Below are positions 54,229 to 63,383 of a stretch of DNA of 64,000 nucleotides, one piece after another. The DNA comes from Candidatus Obscuribacter sp. (GTDB lineage Bacteria > Cyanobacteriota > Vampirovibrionia > Obscuribacterales > Obscuribacteraceae), in assembly GCA_016712465.1 (NCBI GenBank), contig JADJQZ010000001.1:6200001-6264000 (forward strand), read 5' to 3'. The first letter of the stretch is position 1. Each line of letters begins with the position of its first letter. Both the position numbers and the translations under genes were made by a program. The notes under the pieces were generated by a model. It was not told the origin of the DNA, did not search any database, and saw only the letters and a list, made by a program, of their open reading frames with translations.

Positions 54229-54257
54229 AGGCGCTTTCCATGGAAGCGCCTCTTTTC
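54229..54257 (+). terminator. intrinsic terminator
   Basis: AGGCGCTT (54229-54236) pairs with AAGCGCCT (54244-54251), and CTTTTCC follows. It ends the 53288-54208 unit. Confidence 0.78.
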
Positions 54258-54305
54258 CAGCCTTTTGTCGAAAACCAAACCCTGACACGGGAAACGAGGT
54301 AAACC

Positions 54306-54560
54306 ATGAATCAATCGATGAAAGCCGGCAATGCCAGCCCTGAAGGCACCGGCGCCACAAGCGCTACGGTTGCCGCAGGCGACTGCCACTGCCAGAAAGA
54401 CAAGCACCCTGTCTGCCCCACTTGCAGCACCGTCCTGAAAGGCGGGCTCAAGTACGAAAACATTTGCACAACCTGCAATCCACAGTTTCTGAACCGCTGC
54501 GGCGGCTGCCAGAGACTGCTCTACGACTGCATGTGCATTCGTCCCCACACCTGGGAGTAA
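54306..54560 (+). CDS. small Cys-rich zinc-ribbon-like protein, 84 aa
   Basis: After a disordered Ala/Gly/Thr leader come CHC, CPTC (residues 37-40), CTTC, CGGC and a final YDCMC, ten Cys in all within 50 residues, arranged as CxxC knuckles suited to two zinc ions. GAGG precedes the ATG. It lies between two terminators, so it is its own unit. Such ribbons often bind nucleic acid or partner proteins. No named family is recognised. Confidence 0.72.
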   Translation: MNQSMKAGNASPEGTGATSATVAAGDCHCQKDKHPVCPTCSTVLKGGLKYENICTTCNPQFLNRCGGCQRLLYDCMCIRPHTWE

Positions 54561-54879
54561 CTGCCCAGCCCTGACCTGACGCGGTCCCATCGTCGCACCA
54601 CAAGTATGGCGATGGGGCCCGTCTTTTCTTTCCAGCACTCGCGGAGCTAACCCCTGCAACACTCAAAAGCAGCTCCGGCAAACGCTTCTCGCCTCTACTA
54701 ATTTTTGCCGTTTCTATTATTTCTTTTAGTAGCATAGGCGTTCAGGGAGAGACCGCTTGTTTGCATAAGTTCGCTAATTGGAAAGCCCCGGCAGATCTGT
54801 CGTATCCTATTCAACGGACCCCTTTCAAGGCTGATGCCGGGGGAAACAGGAAAGGCACCCACCATCACAGGAACGTTTT
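54561..54879. other. 319-bp leader region of hisS
   Basis: It contains the terminator at 54582, a 7-bp inverted repeat CGGAGCT/AGCTCCG (54642-54648 with 54671-54677), and an AT-rich block at 54700-54730 with a TATTAT box that could be the hisS promoter. No T-box motif was recognised. Confidence 0.45.
54582..54632 (+). terminator. terminator after the Cys-rich gene
   Basis: A GC-rich stem built on CCATCG/CGATGG (near 54587-54592 and 54610-54615), extended by flanking pairs, is followed by GTCTTTTCTTT. Confidence 0.6.
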
Positions 54880-56226
54880 ATGGCCGTGGATTCGCAAATC
54901 AGTTCAGCACCGCAAAGTGGCATGCGCGATTTTTTACCGCGCGAGGTACGGCTGAGAGACTGGGCTACAGCCATCATCACTGCCACCTATGAACAGTTTG
55001 GTTTCACAAAAATCGAGACTCCCTGCCTTGAGAACATAGCCCTCCTCAAGAGAGGCGACGGCGGCGAGAACCTGCAACTGATCTTCGAAGTCTTGAAGCG
55101 AGGCGAGAAGCTTGACCGCGTCTTGGGGTCCATCAAAGATTCTGAAAATAACGGCGGAGAAAGCCGCCACAGCAAAAGCTTGAAAGAGGTCCGTCAGGAC
55201 TTGAGCGACATGGGTCTGCGCTTCGACCTGACCGTGCCTCTGGTGCGCTTCTACAGTCACAACCAGCAGAATCTTCCCAGCCCCTTCAAGTCAATCCAAA
55301 TCGGCTCGGTCTGGCGGGCAGAAAGCGCTCAGCAAGGGCGTTTTCGCCAGTTTACCCAGTGCGATATCGACATCTTCGGCGTCAAAAGCGAACTGGCGGA
55401 AATCGAACTGCTGCAAGCCACTTCCGAGGCTCTCGTCAAATTGGGTTTTGAGGGCTTCACCATCTGCATTAACGACAGGCGTATGCTTTCGAGCCTGGCA
55501 CGCTACTGCGGCTTTGAGGAGGAGCGCTTCGAAAGCGTCTTCATCGCCCTCGACAAACTGGACAAAATAGGTCTCGATGGAGTCGGTCACGAATTAGCCG
55601 GTCAGGGACACAAGGAAGAAGCCATCGCCAACCTGCGATCACTGCTTGTAACCATGGCCGAAGCCACCGGCACAAGCGAGCAGCAACTGGAAACATTGGC
55701 CGGCAAGATCGCTGCCGACAGCGCCGTCAGCCAGGCTCTGAAAAACATCATGTCGGTAGTCATGAAAAATGCCGACGGCCGTTTCAACGTTCAGTTCGAA
55801 CCCTCCCTGGTGCGCGGCATGGGCTATTACACCGGCCCTATCTTCGAAATCAAATACCCGGGCTACAACTACTCGGTCGCCGGAGGCGGGCGCTACGACA
55901 AAATGGTGGGCAAAATGTCCGGCAGAGACGTACCGGCATGCGGCTTCTCAATTGGCTTCGAGCGCATCATCGGCATCTTGATGGACGAAGGTTTTGAGCC
56001 GCCCGCCGCTATGGAAAGAGTAGCGCTCATTTTCGACGAAAATCGCGATCAGTTGCCCGACGTCATGGCTGCCGCCGCCAATCTGCGCGCTCGTGGAATG
56101 GCAGTGGTAGTGCAGAGCAAGAAAAAAGACATGCGCAAACAAATCGACCAGCTACCGGCCCAGGGCATAGCCAAGCTCTGCCTCTTCAAAGGCGATGTGG
56201 AAAACCTGGAGATCAAGCCCCTCTAG
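54880..56226 (+). CDS. hisS: histidine-tRNA ligase, 448 aa
   Basis: Class II synthetase that charges tRNA-His. The N-terminal GMRDFLPRE leads motif 1. Motif 2 is IGSVWRAESAQQGRFRQFTQCDIDI (Arg146, Glu148). The His-specific block is VRGMGYYTGPIFE and the second is SVAGGGRYD. Motif 3 has GFSIGFERI, followed by a C-terminal anticodon-binding domain. The LRFDLTVPLVRF form (residues 113-124) and a charged insert at 80-110 are closer to the archaeal/eukaryote-like subgroup than to the E. coli LTLRPEGT form. AGGAA precedes the ATG. It is a single gene. Confidence 0.95.
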   Translation: MAVDSQISSAPQSGMRDFLPREVRLRDWATAIITATYEQFGFTKIETPCLENIALLKRGDGGENLQLIFEVLKRGEKLDRVLGSIKDSENNGGESRHSKSLKEVRQDLSDMGLRFDLTVPLVRFYSHNQQNLPSPFKSIQIGSVWRAESAQQGRFRQFTQCDIDIFGVKSELAEIELLQATSEALVKLGFEGFTICINDRRMLSSLARYCGFEEERFESVFIALDKLDKIGLDGVGHELAGQGHKEEAIANLRSLLVTMAEATGTSEQQLETLAGKIAADSAVSQALKNIMSVVMKNADGRFNVQFEPSLVRGMGYYTGPIFEIKYPGYNYSVAGGGRYDKMVGKMSGRDVPACGFSIGFERIIGILMDEGFEPPAAMERVALIFDENRDQLPDVMAAAANLRARGMAVVVQSKKKDMRKQIDQLPAQGIAKLCLFKGDVENLEIKPL

Positions 56227-56255
56227 AGGCGGCTCCACGCTGCGACAGCGGCTAC

Positions 56256-58154
56256 TCAGGCTTCCATTGTGCGTGGCTTTTTACCCACGTATTCAAAATA
56301 GATAGTCTGGTTGTAGCGGGAATTGTTCACCAGGTGCTCGGTTTTGTGATCGGATGATTCGATCAGGCGACCGTTTTCCATGTGCAAAAGACCCACGTGA
56401 CCAAGATTGCGACCACCGTATTCGGCGCGGACGGAGGGAGCCCAGGAGCGAACAAAAGCGGTGGCACGAGTGGGATCGTTGGTGACCCGCCATTCATCAG
56501 ACTTGAGGAAGGCATGGCGCATGGCCCAACCGTCGCCGGAACCCATGAACTCATTCATGCCCACCTTGCTCAAAGCCACCTGCACGCCTTCGGCGCATCT
56601 GCCCTCGGTGCCCATTTTGCGAGCCACCTCCAGACCGGCTTTGACGATCTGAGCCTTCATCATGTTGCCTTCCGGCGAAACTTGCCAGTCGACACGATCT
56701 CCCTGTCCCAGTTCCCGGCGCATTTCCGATAACTGTGCCAATTTGACGGCACCGGACATGTAGTCTTTGTTGGCCTTGCTGTTTAGATCTTCGCCGGTAA
56801 GCTGCCCGGGTTCTTTGCCCAGGTGCAAAGCGAGAGCCGTCTTGCCCACGTCACCACCGGCGTCTTTCAGCATCTTATCGACGGTATCGGTGGCTACGCG
56901 CTCCTGCAATTCCTTGGGAAAGAGGGTGCGCATTTCCTCTCCGGTGAGGGACTTACCTTCTTCCATGCGCTTCATGGCACCAACAAACTTGGCTGCGAAG
57001 TTCTTATCCTGGAACTTGGCGGCAAACTCTTTGGATACTTTGCCTTTCTTGGCCAGTTTAGCCATGATGCCGGCGATATTGCCCTCGTTGTACTCGTCCT
57101 CACCTTCCAGGGAAAACCAGGTAGAGAAATTTCTGTGAGTCAAGCCATAACGACCGATGGCAAGCCCCATGGGAGGCGGCAAAACACGCACAGTCTCGTA
57201 GGGAGCAGTTTTATCAGGATTGAACATACCGGCGACGGCATTTTTGGCATGGGCAACCTTGTTGGTTTCATCGCGCTGCTGGCCCACATCGCGCCTGGGG
57301 AAATAGTCGCCTACCTCTCTGGGGCTCATGGAGCCGCTGGAACCAGGGGTGAAGCGATTCATATCGGACATCATGCGCTGGCTCTCAGGGCTATAGCCGG
57401 ACCGATCGGCATTGGCATTGACGGCTGAATCGGCAGCCTTGAGCTGACCGGCGGCAATCTTTTTAGTGAGAGAATCGGACATCAAACCATATTCATCATT
57501 GATATCCAGACCGCGACGAGCCACTTCCGAATTAGCGCTCATGCGTCCATGCACATACTGCACCAGTTCATCAATGCTCTTCTGCTGTGCCTGCTCCGGA
57601 TTAGCGGTACTGCCGGCTTGCCTTTCCACCTGGATCACTACCTGCTTCCTGGCAGTGCTGTCAAAATCTCCGGCGGCTTCAATACGTCCGTCTTTGCGCA
57701 CAATAAAATCAGGGGTGCGGCTTTGATCTTGGGCAGTGTCGGCATAAGTGATAAGTACTTGCGGTACTTCGCCCTCTTTAAGAGGTTCCGCCAGAGGAGG
57801 ACGGGTAGACTCAATACGACGCATCACACCGGCTTGAATAAGGTCGGTGACGCGGCGATTCTTATCAAGCACCGGCGAGACCTCAGCCCGGCTGCCGGGA
57901 GCACCAAGCAGTGCCGAGTCGCTGGATTTGGCCGCAGCCAGTGCGGAAGCATCGGAATAGCCGCTCAAGGAAAGCGGTCTGAAACTCTGAAATACCGGAG
58001 CAACCGACGTTACGGGCACGACCGTGTCGGCATAGAGCCGACTGGAAGTACTGGCTGTGTTGTCGGTACCGGTTACGACTTCATTGCTCTTACCGGCGGC
58101 ATTGTCACCGGCTTGCACCGACTGCGCAGATGCGTTCAGATCACCTTTTGCCAT
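56256..58154 (-). CDS. large protein with CHAP/NlpC-like C-terminal domain, 632 aa
   Basis: The first 230 residues are Ser/Ala-rich and mostly disordered. A helical middle follows (GRYGLTHRNFSTWFSLEGEDEYN and KFVGAMKRMEEGKSLTGEE-type helices). The last 115 residues look like a papain-fold amidase: GRCAEGVQVALSKVG gives a candidate nucleophile Cys near 521, and NLGHVGLLH gives a candidate His near 587. Such domains usually cut peptidoglycan. There is no signal peptide, so export would need another route. ATG at 58154 has AAGGAG eleven bases upstream. Convergent with hisS. The peptidase call is moderate. Confidence 0.8.
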   Translation of the reverse strand: MAKGDLNASAQSVQAGDNAAGKSNEVVTGTDNTASTSSRLYADTVVPVTSVAPVFQSFRPLSLSGYSDASALAAAKSSDSALLGAPGSRAEVSPVLDKNRRVTDLIQAGVMRRIESTRPPLAEPLKEGEVPQVLITYADTAQDQSRTPDFIVRKDGRIEAAGDFDSTARKQVVIQVERQAGSTANPEQAQQKSIDELVQYVHGRMSANSEVARRGLDINDEYGLMSDSLTKKIAAGQLKAADSAVNANADRSGYSPESQRMMSDMNRFTPGSSGSMSPREVGDYFPRRDVGQQRDETNKVAHAKNAVAGMFNPDKTAPYETVRVLPPPMGLAIGRYGLTHRNFSTWFSLEGEDEYNEGNIAGIMAKLAKKGKVSKEFAAKFQDKNFAAKFVGAMKRMEEGKSLTGEEMRTLFPKELQERVATDTVDKMLKDAGGDVGKTALALHLGKEPGQLTGEDLNSKANKDYMSGAVKLAQLSEMRRELGQGDRVDWQVSPEGNMMKAQIVKAGLEVARKMGTEGRCAEGVQVALSKVGMNEFMGSGDGWAMRHAFLKSDEWRVTNDPTRATAFVRSWAPSVRAEYGGRNLGHVGLLHMENGRLIESSDHKTEHLVNNSRYNQTIYFEYVGKKPRTMEA

Positions 58155-58346
58155 ATGGCGCGGGCTCCTTGGAGAAAACTGCCGGCGTTAGAGGGCTGAC
58201 AGAATATGTATACTTCGGGGGAGTGTGAGATACATAATATGTGAAATATTCCGGTGTGGGAACGGCATGTCCTACGTGGGATTCCCATATATATGATTAA
58301 ATATGCTGCAATCTGCCACAAGCTCCAGGGGCAGTTAAGGAAGACC

Positions 58347-59432
58347 ATGGCCATTCAAACCGAACAAACCAGCAAAGAAATAAGACAACAGCTAGAGGAT
58401 GGTAAGCGACTGGAGCGAGCTCAAGCCGAGTGGCTCTGGCACAATGCTTCGGATCAGGAGCTGTCGGAACTTTCGAAGATCGTGCGGGGGCGTTTTTTCA
58501 AAGCCGACGAGGCAACCTATTTGCTGATGCGCATCATCAACTACACCAATGTATGTGTGGCTAAGTGCGATTACTGCTCTTTCTACCGGCTCCCCAAAGA
58601 CAAAGACGGCTATGTCAGAGACAAAGAATACATCTTCAGCAAAATAGACGAGCTGGTGGCAGTTGGCGGAAACTTCTTCGGCTTCAACGGTGGTTTCAAC
58701 CCCAAACTGCGCATTGATTACTACGTTGATTTGTTTTCGTCGATCCGCAAACGCTATGGAGACACCATAGAGTTTTATGCTCTTACGGTGGTGGAATTCC
58801 TCTACATCGCCAGACTTTGCCAGTTGAGCAATCAAGAAGCTTTGAAGATGCTGAAAGAAGCGGGCGTCAATTGGATCACCGGCGGTGGTGCCGAAATTCT
58901 GGCCGACAGCTTCCGCTTGAGACACAGCCCTCTTAAATACACAGTGAAAGAATATATGGATACCCAGGCCGACATTTTAGATGCCGGGCTGAAGACCACG
59001 GGTACCATGGTCATAGGGTTTGACGAAACTCTGCAAGAGAGACTGGACCACCTAGATACTGTGCGTAAATTCCAGGATGAGCGATTGCAAGCCGGGAAGG
59101 AAGGACTGTTCAGCTTCCTCTGCTGGACTTACAAACCTTACAACAATGAGTTAGGCGGCGAGGAAATTAGCTCCCGCGAGTATCTGCGCCATCTGGCTCT
59201 GTGCCGTATTTATTTAGACAACATCAAATTCATGCGCACTTCCGTCCTGACGCAAAATCAGGCAGCTCTCAATGGGCTGAACTACGGAGCCAATGACTTT
59301 GACATTCCCTGGGAAGACGAAGTAACCCAATTGGCCGGTGCCGTCATCGAAAAAGACGTAGAGCGTGTGCTGGATTACGCTCGCCAGGCCGGCTTCAATC
59401 CCCGCCTGAGAGCAGTGAATTTACCGCAGTAA
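58347..59432 (+). CDS. radical SAM enzyme, MqnC/CofH-like, 361 aa
   Basis: A radical SAM TIM barrel of the menaquinone-futalosine and F420 cofactor group. The cluster motif is CVAKCDYC (Cys70, Cys74, Cys77), preceded by IINYTNVC as in MqnC. Later blocks match MqnC/CofH: IDYYVDLFSSIRKRYGD, LKEAGVNWITGGGAEIL, TGTMVIGFDETLQERLDHL, FLCWTYKPYNNEL, YLRHLALCRIYLDNI, NGLNYGANDFD. Two usual spots differ: the QGGxHP loop is FNGGFNP and the FSPxE block is ALTVVEF. It is therefore either a divergent MqnC or a paralogue with another substrate. AAGGA precedes ATG 58347. Confidence 0.92.
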   Translation: MAIQTEQTSKEIRQQLEDGKRLERAQAEWLWHNASDQELSELSKIVRGRFFKADEATYLLMRIINYTNVCVAKCDYCSFYRLPKDKDGYVRDKEYIFSKIDELVAVGGNFFGFNGGFNPKLRIDYYVDLFSSIRKRYGDTIEFYALTVVEFLYIARLCQLSNQEALKMLKEAGVNWITGGGAEILADSFRLRHSPLKYTVKEYMDTQADILDAGLKTTGTMVIGFDETLQERLDHLDTVRKFQDERLQAGKEGLFSFLCWTYKPYNNELGGEEISSREYLRHLALCRIYLDNIKFMRTSVLTQNQAALNGLNYGANDFDIPWEDEVTQLAGAVIEKDVERVLDYARQAGFNPRLRAVNLPQ

Positions 59433-59900
59433 TTTGTGCTTGCCGCTGTGCGACGCCGGCATTTAGCACTGCCTCCCGTGTCTCTTTTCAAATTTCTCTC
59501 CGGCGCCCTAAACTCATGTAACCACCAAAATTAATTCTGCTTGACGGCGGAAACCTTGATGCTGCAACGGTTTCATTTATAAAAAGTCTCGAAAGCCTGA
59601 TGTAATATTTCTTCAAATCACTATTGTTACATTGGCAGTGGTTCCGCAAAATGACACTCCAAGCCAACTCCAACAGCAGTTTGAGCACTCTGCAGCGGAG
59701 AGCACCGGCACTGTGTATAGAGTGCAAATATTCGAGCTTGGAACTTTTTGGGGACGCTCAGCCAGGAAATTTTGGTTCCGAAAATTTCGATAGCCCCAGA
59801 ATGAAAATTTGAATGAGCAGATCACAACCGGGACGGCAAGCCACTTTCACAAACACCTATGTTTTATTATATTTTATCGTAATTACGATCAAAAAGGAAG
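59433..59900. other. 468-bp convergent AT-rich gap
   Basis: It is AT-rich, with no gene supported on either strand. Short frames at 59488-59825 overlap each other and lack ribosome sites. Confidence 0.45.
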
Positions 59901-59959
59901 AGAACCCGGTTGGGGAGCGGGGAAGACATAGTCTTCCCACATTCCACCAACCGGGCTCT
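59901..59959 (-). terminator. double-stem terminator after the AAA ATPase gene
   Basis: An outer 13-bp stem (59901-59913 with 59947-59959, one mismatch) encloses an inner perfect stem GGGAAGAC/GTCTTCCC. On the minus strand TCTTCCTTTTT follows. Confidence 0.82.
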
Positions 59960-59992
59960 CCTCAGGTCACGGCACCCTCAGTCTTGCGACTG

Positions 59993-61675
59993 TTAGTCTT
60001 CCGACCGCTTGATGCTCAGCTTGGGGAAGCGCAGACGAGCCAGCGCCATGCTGTCGTCCAGCGCCCGCACGCGGATGGTGAACTTGAAGGGAGCCACATG
60101 GGTCATGTGACTGTCCACCACTTCCACGCCCATGAAGCGCACCAGCTCCTGCACCAACTGCTGAGCCTGTTCGCCGAGAGCCTGGTAGTGCTTCTCGTTG
60201 ACCAGTTCCAGCGTGAACTCATGACGCAGTTCCGGGAAGCGCTCGGCCTTGAACTTGGCCTCCATCATGCGCTCCACCATGGTCATGTTGTGCAGGTCGG
60301 TGAAGAGAGCCGACACATCCGGCAGCATGCCCAGCGAATAGAGCTGGTCCACCACCAGTTCCCCGGTGGGGCGCTGCATCGGACGCTGCATCAGCACCAC
60401 AACACCGGGACGGGTGCCGAGCAGGCGGCCACCGGCGATGTTGAAGACCGACGGGTCCACTTCCGGCAGCGGCGATTCCTCACCGTCACCGTTGGCGGCC
60501 TCGCCCTTGGGCAGAGAACCCAGGTCCGCCGGAGCCGGCGCGCCGAGCAGGCGAGCGCTCATGTCCTCGATGTAGAACACGAACTCCACCTTGTCGACGC
60601 CGTCCACCGCGACGGTTTCCACGTCGATCTCGACGTAGTCGCCCATCTTGACGGACTTCTTCATGGTCTCCAGACCCAGCGCCGTCTCCACCTCCTTGGA
60701 CAGGACGCTCTTGACGTTGGCCAGGTTGCCGTTGTTGGCCAGAGCCCGGTCGAGGATCTCCTTGCGGCAAGCCTCGCTGGCGCTGACCACGAAGTGGTAG
60801 CCGGTGGCGGTGATGCGCTTCTGCATCTCGCCGATCTCCCGGACCACCACCTGCTCCATCTGCGCGCGAGTCAACTCTTCGTAGATGGCGACGCCACCCA
60901 GTTCGTTGACCCGGTTGCGGAACTCCGGCGGCGCCTTGTGCTTGAGGGCGTCCAGCACCGTGGTGCGAACTTCAGCCTTGCTGAGCTTCTTGGTCTGGGC
61001 GTTGAAGCCGATGCCGCCGGTCTCTTCCCGTTCGACTTCGGCCATGCCCAGGTTGCAGGCGCAGACGAAGATGGTGTTCGTGAAGTCCACCACCTCGCCG
61101 TTGCCCAGCGTCAGCTTGCCGTGGTCCATGATGCCCAGAAGCAACAGGAAGACCTCGGCGCAGGCCTTGTCCAGCTCGTCCAGGAGAACGATGGACACCG
61201 GCACGGTCGAACCACGCTTGCTCCACTCCAGGTTGTGGTTGGTGAACTCGGCGTAGTCGTGCTTCACGTCCTTGGCCACGGCGTTGTAGCCTTCGTCGCG
61301 GGCACTCTGGTTGTTGATGTAGCCGCGGCCGGAGCCCTTGAGGTTGGAGATCGAGTACTTGTCCATGTACTCGGCCATGTCGATGCGCAGGTAAGCCTTG
61401 GGGTTCCCGTGGATGCGCTCGGCGAGCAGTTCCACGGAGTGGGTCTTACCGGTACGCGACTTGCCGGCGTTGATGATGAACGCGATGGGCTTGTTGCGGT
61501 TGCGCAGCGGGTTGTGAGCAGCGGTGAAAGCGAAGGTCAGAAGATCCTTGCCTTCCTGCTGCCCGAAGAGGTTGGCGTCAAGGTGTTCCTTGAAGCCGAT
61601 GACCGCGTCGGGCAGAACTTTGGGGTTCAACCGACGACGACGACCAGACACTGACGTAGCGATTTGAGCGCTCAT
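59993..61675 (-). CDS. ClpB/ClpA-like single-AAA+ ATPase with unknown C-terminus, 560 aa
   Basis: The N-terminal 310 residues form one AAA_2 module as in the second ring of ClpA/ClpB: Walker A GKSRTGKT (71-78), Walker B VSIVLLDELDKA (Asp166, Glu167), sensor-1 FVCACNLG, and PPEFRNRVNEL carrying the usual arginine finger. The small lid domain follows. The last 230 residues, with a FYIEDMSARLLGAP linker, are not recognised. No N-terminal Clp repeats or ClpP tripeptide loop were noted. ATG at 61675 has AAGGAG seven bases upstream; the frame stays open to 61813 but looks random. Codons are strongly AAG/C/G biased. Inferred role: ATP-driven remodelling of a specific partner. Confidence 0.9.
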   Translation of the reverse strand: MSAQIATSVSGRRRRLNPKVLPDAVIGFKEHLDANLFGQQEGKDLLTFAFTAAHNPLRNRNKPIAFIINAGKSRTGKTHSVELLAERIHGNPKAYLRIDMAEYMDKYSISNLKGSGRGYINNQSARDEGYNAVAKDVKHDYAEFTNHNLEWSKRGSTVPVSIVLLDELDKACAEVFLLLLGIMDHGKLTLGNGEVVDFTNTIFVCACNLGMAEVEREETGGIGFNAQTKKLSKAEVRTTVLDALKHKAPPEFRNRVNELGGVAIYEELTRAQMEQVVVREIGEMQKRITATGYHFVVSASEACRKEILDRALANNGNLANVKSVLSKEVETALGLETMKKSVKMGDYVEIDVETVAVDGVDKVEFVFYIEDMSARLLGAPAPADLGSLPKGEAANGDGEESPLPEVDPSVFNIAGGRLLGTRPGVVVLMQRPMQRPTGELVVDQLYSLGMLPDVSALFTDLHNMTMVERMMEAKFKAERFPELRHEFTLELVNEKHYQALGEQAQQLVQELVRFMGVEVVDSHMTHVAPFKFTIRVRALDDSMALARLRFPKLSIKRSED

Positions 61676-62786
61676 GACAGACTCCTTGGTTTCAGGTTGA
61701 TAAAGAAAGAGTTGGACAGACCACCGAGGCCTCTCCGATACACTCTCGACCCGCCGCTGGCACAGCTCGCATAAGCCGCACCGGTGAAACATCGACCACC
61801 AGAACAAGTGCATTTAGCATTCAGTTCAACTCCGAGCGTCCAATGAAGGATGCTTTTGAAGCTTAGGTGCTAGACCTGAGAAGGCTTGGAGTTGAGTGAA
61901 ATGTCCTGGAGATAAATGTGACGAGAGATACCCATACTTAACGTTTTCAAGAACCAAAAATAAAGGAAATATTTAGGCTCATTGGGAGAATTCCCAGCCA
62001 TAAGTTTCTAACTTCCTGTAAAGACCCTGGCCCGGCCAGCGCGTCCCACCGACAAACCCTTAAGCGTTCCCGAGAAGCCAAAGCCAGCTCCCCAAAAGCC
62101 GTACCCAGCATAGCTTCGCCAGTTAGTTAAGATCGGTCCTTCCGCCTACCGAAGCAGCCCCCTGGCGCACCTCATTAAGCTGCGCTAATGATTACCAAGC
62201 GAGGCTGGCACCATTGGTCCGCTCCGGCCGGGAAATGCAGGTTTTCAGGGGAAAGTCGCGTTGTGTCTATTCTGTGTTTATGATCAGGACGCCAAACATG
62301 CCGCGCGAAGAGACGGTGAGTAGCATGTAATCTGCGTAGCCTGGCTGCTACTGCGGAATATACGCTGCCGGCAGAAAGAACGAAGATAGCCGTTCACACC
62401 CAGAATCCCCCAAAATACAGAGCGGGCAGCCATTCCGCCCTGGATAGAGCGCCCAAACACCAGATTGATGCAGCTTTAAGTGCTTGGGGAACTGGAGATG
62501 TAAGAGCGTAAGGTTAAAGCACCCTATCTTCACCTTTTATCCGGAACCTCAGCTCAATAACAAAAAGCCTTACGGCAGCCTTTACAGCAATTTTCTCCCG
62601 AGCAGACATCTGCCCGGCCCGAATCGACTGTAAATGCCTTTCCTGCCGGACTGAGCTTGTGTGATGGTCAAAAAAAAGAAGAAAGGGCGGTATTTCCAAA
62701 ATCTATTTTTCAAAACAAGCTAAGCCTGGCGACAATCCTGTCGATTAATAGCTGGCGCAGCTTTCAACCTTCATCGGGAGAAATTT
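61676..62786. other. 1.1-kb gap, the longest without a gene
   Basis: It should hold the promoters of the AAA gene (minus) and of the gene at 62787 (plus). Minus-strand frames at 62348-62533 and 62514-62699 are short, overlapping and without ribosome sites. No tRNA-like or tandem repeat structure was recognised. A non-coding RNA cannot be excluded. Confidence 0.5.
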
Positions 62787-63359
62787 ATGAACACTGAAGC
62801 AATTTGCACCCAACCGGAAAACCTAATGCAATTTCTTGGCCTGTACGGACCGGCTGGTCTCATCATGCTGCTGGGGTTGGCGGTCATCGCTGCCCTTTTT
62901 CGACCCGCTCTGGAATGGCTGGAAGAGGCACTGTCCTACCTGCTCTGGCAACTGTGCGGTGCGCCAGTGCATGAAAACATGTCCTCCGCCATACTGGCCC
63001 GCTGCAAGACAAGAATTGCCAATCTACTGGGTGACAGAGCCATGATGTCGGACTCCGGTCTGAACAAGGCTGAACCCTACTTCGAGCAATACAGTCAGTT
63101 CGTGGACCAAATGACAGAACTGCTGAAATTTGGGACTTCCTTGCACTGGAGCGGAGCTTACAAACTCAGCTTTGACAATTCACGCAACATACTCAAATTG
63201 GTTGATGCCTTCGAACAGCTGGCAAACAGCAGAGCAAGCTCGTCTGCCCAAGAAGCGTGGCTGAAATTCAATCTGGATGCGCTCAAGACAATCACAGACC
63301 GTAGTGCGGCTCTCAACAAAGATCTGCTCTCCATCATGGCCGACGGTAGGTTGGTTTAA
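62787..63359 (+). CDS. membrane-anchored hypothetical protein, 190 aa
   Basis: The ATG at 62787 has GGGAG seven bases upstream. One long hydrophobic segment (about residues 16-38, LGLYGPAGLIMLLGLAVIAAL) is followed by a helical, charged domain of about 140 residues (QYSQFVDQMTELLKFGTSLHW; LVDAFEQLANS). The gene 24 bp downstream encodes another membrane protein, so the two form an operon. No family is recognised. Confidence 0.72.
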   Translation: MNTEAICTQPENLMQFLGLYGPAGLIMLLGLAVIAALFRPALEWLEEALSYLLWQLCGAPVHENMSSAILARCKTRIANLLGDRAMMSDSGLNKAEPYFEQYSQFVDQMTELLKFGTSLHWSGAYKLSFDNSRNILKLVDAFEQLANSRASSSAQEAWLKFNLDALKTITDRSAALNKDLLSIMADGRLV

Positions 63360-63383
63360 CTCTAACTGGCAGGGAGAATTCTC

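Noticed and set aside
59813..61654. 613-codon plus-strand open frame
   Set aside because: It lies wholly opposite the AAA ATPase gene, is His/Gln/Val-rich, has no ribosome site and no known motif. The GC-rich codons of the real gene keep this frame open.
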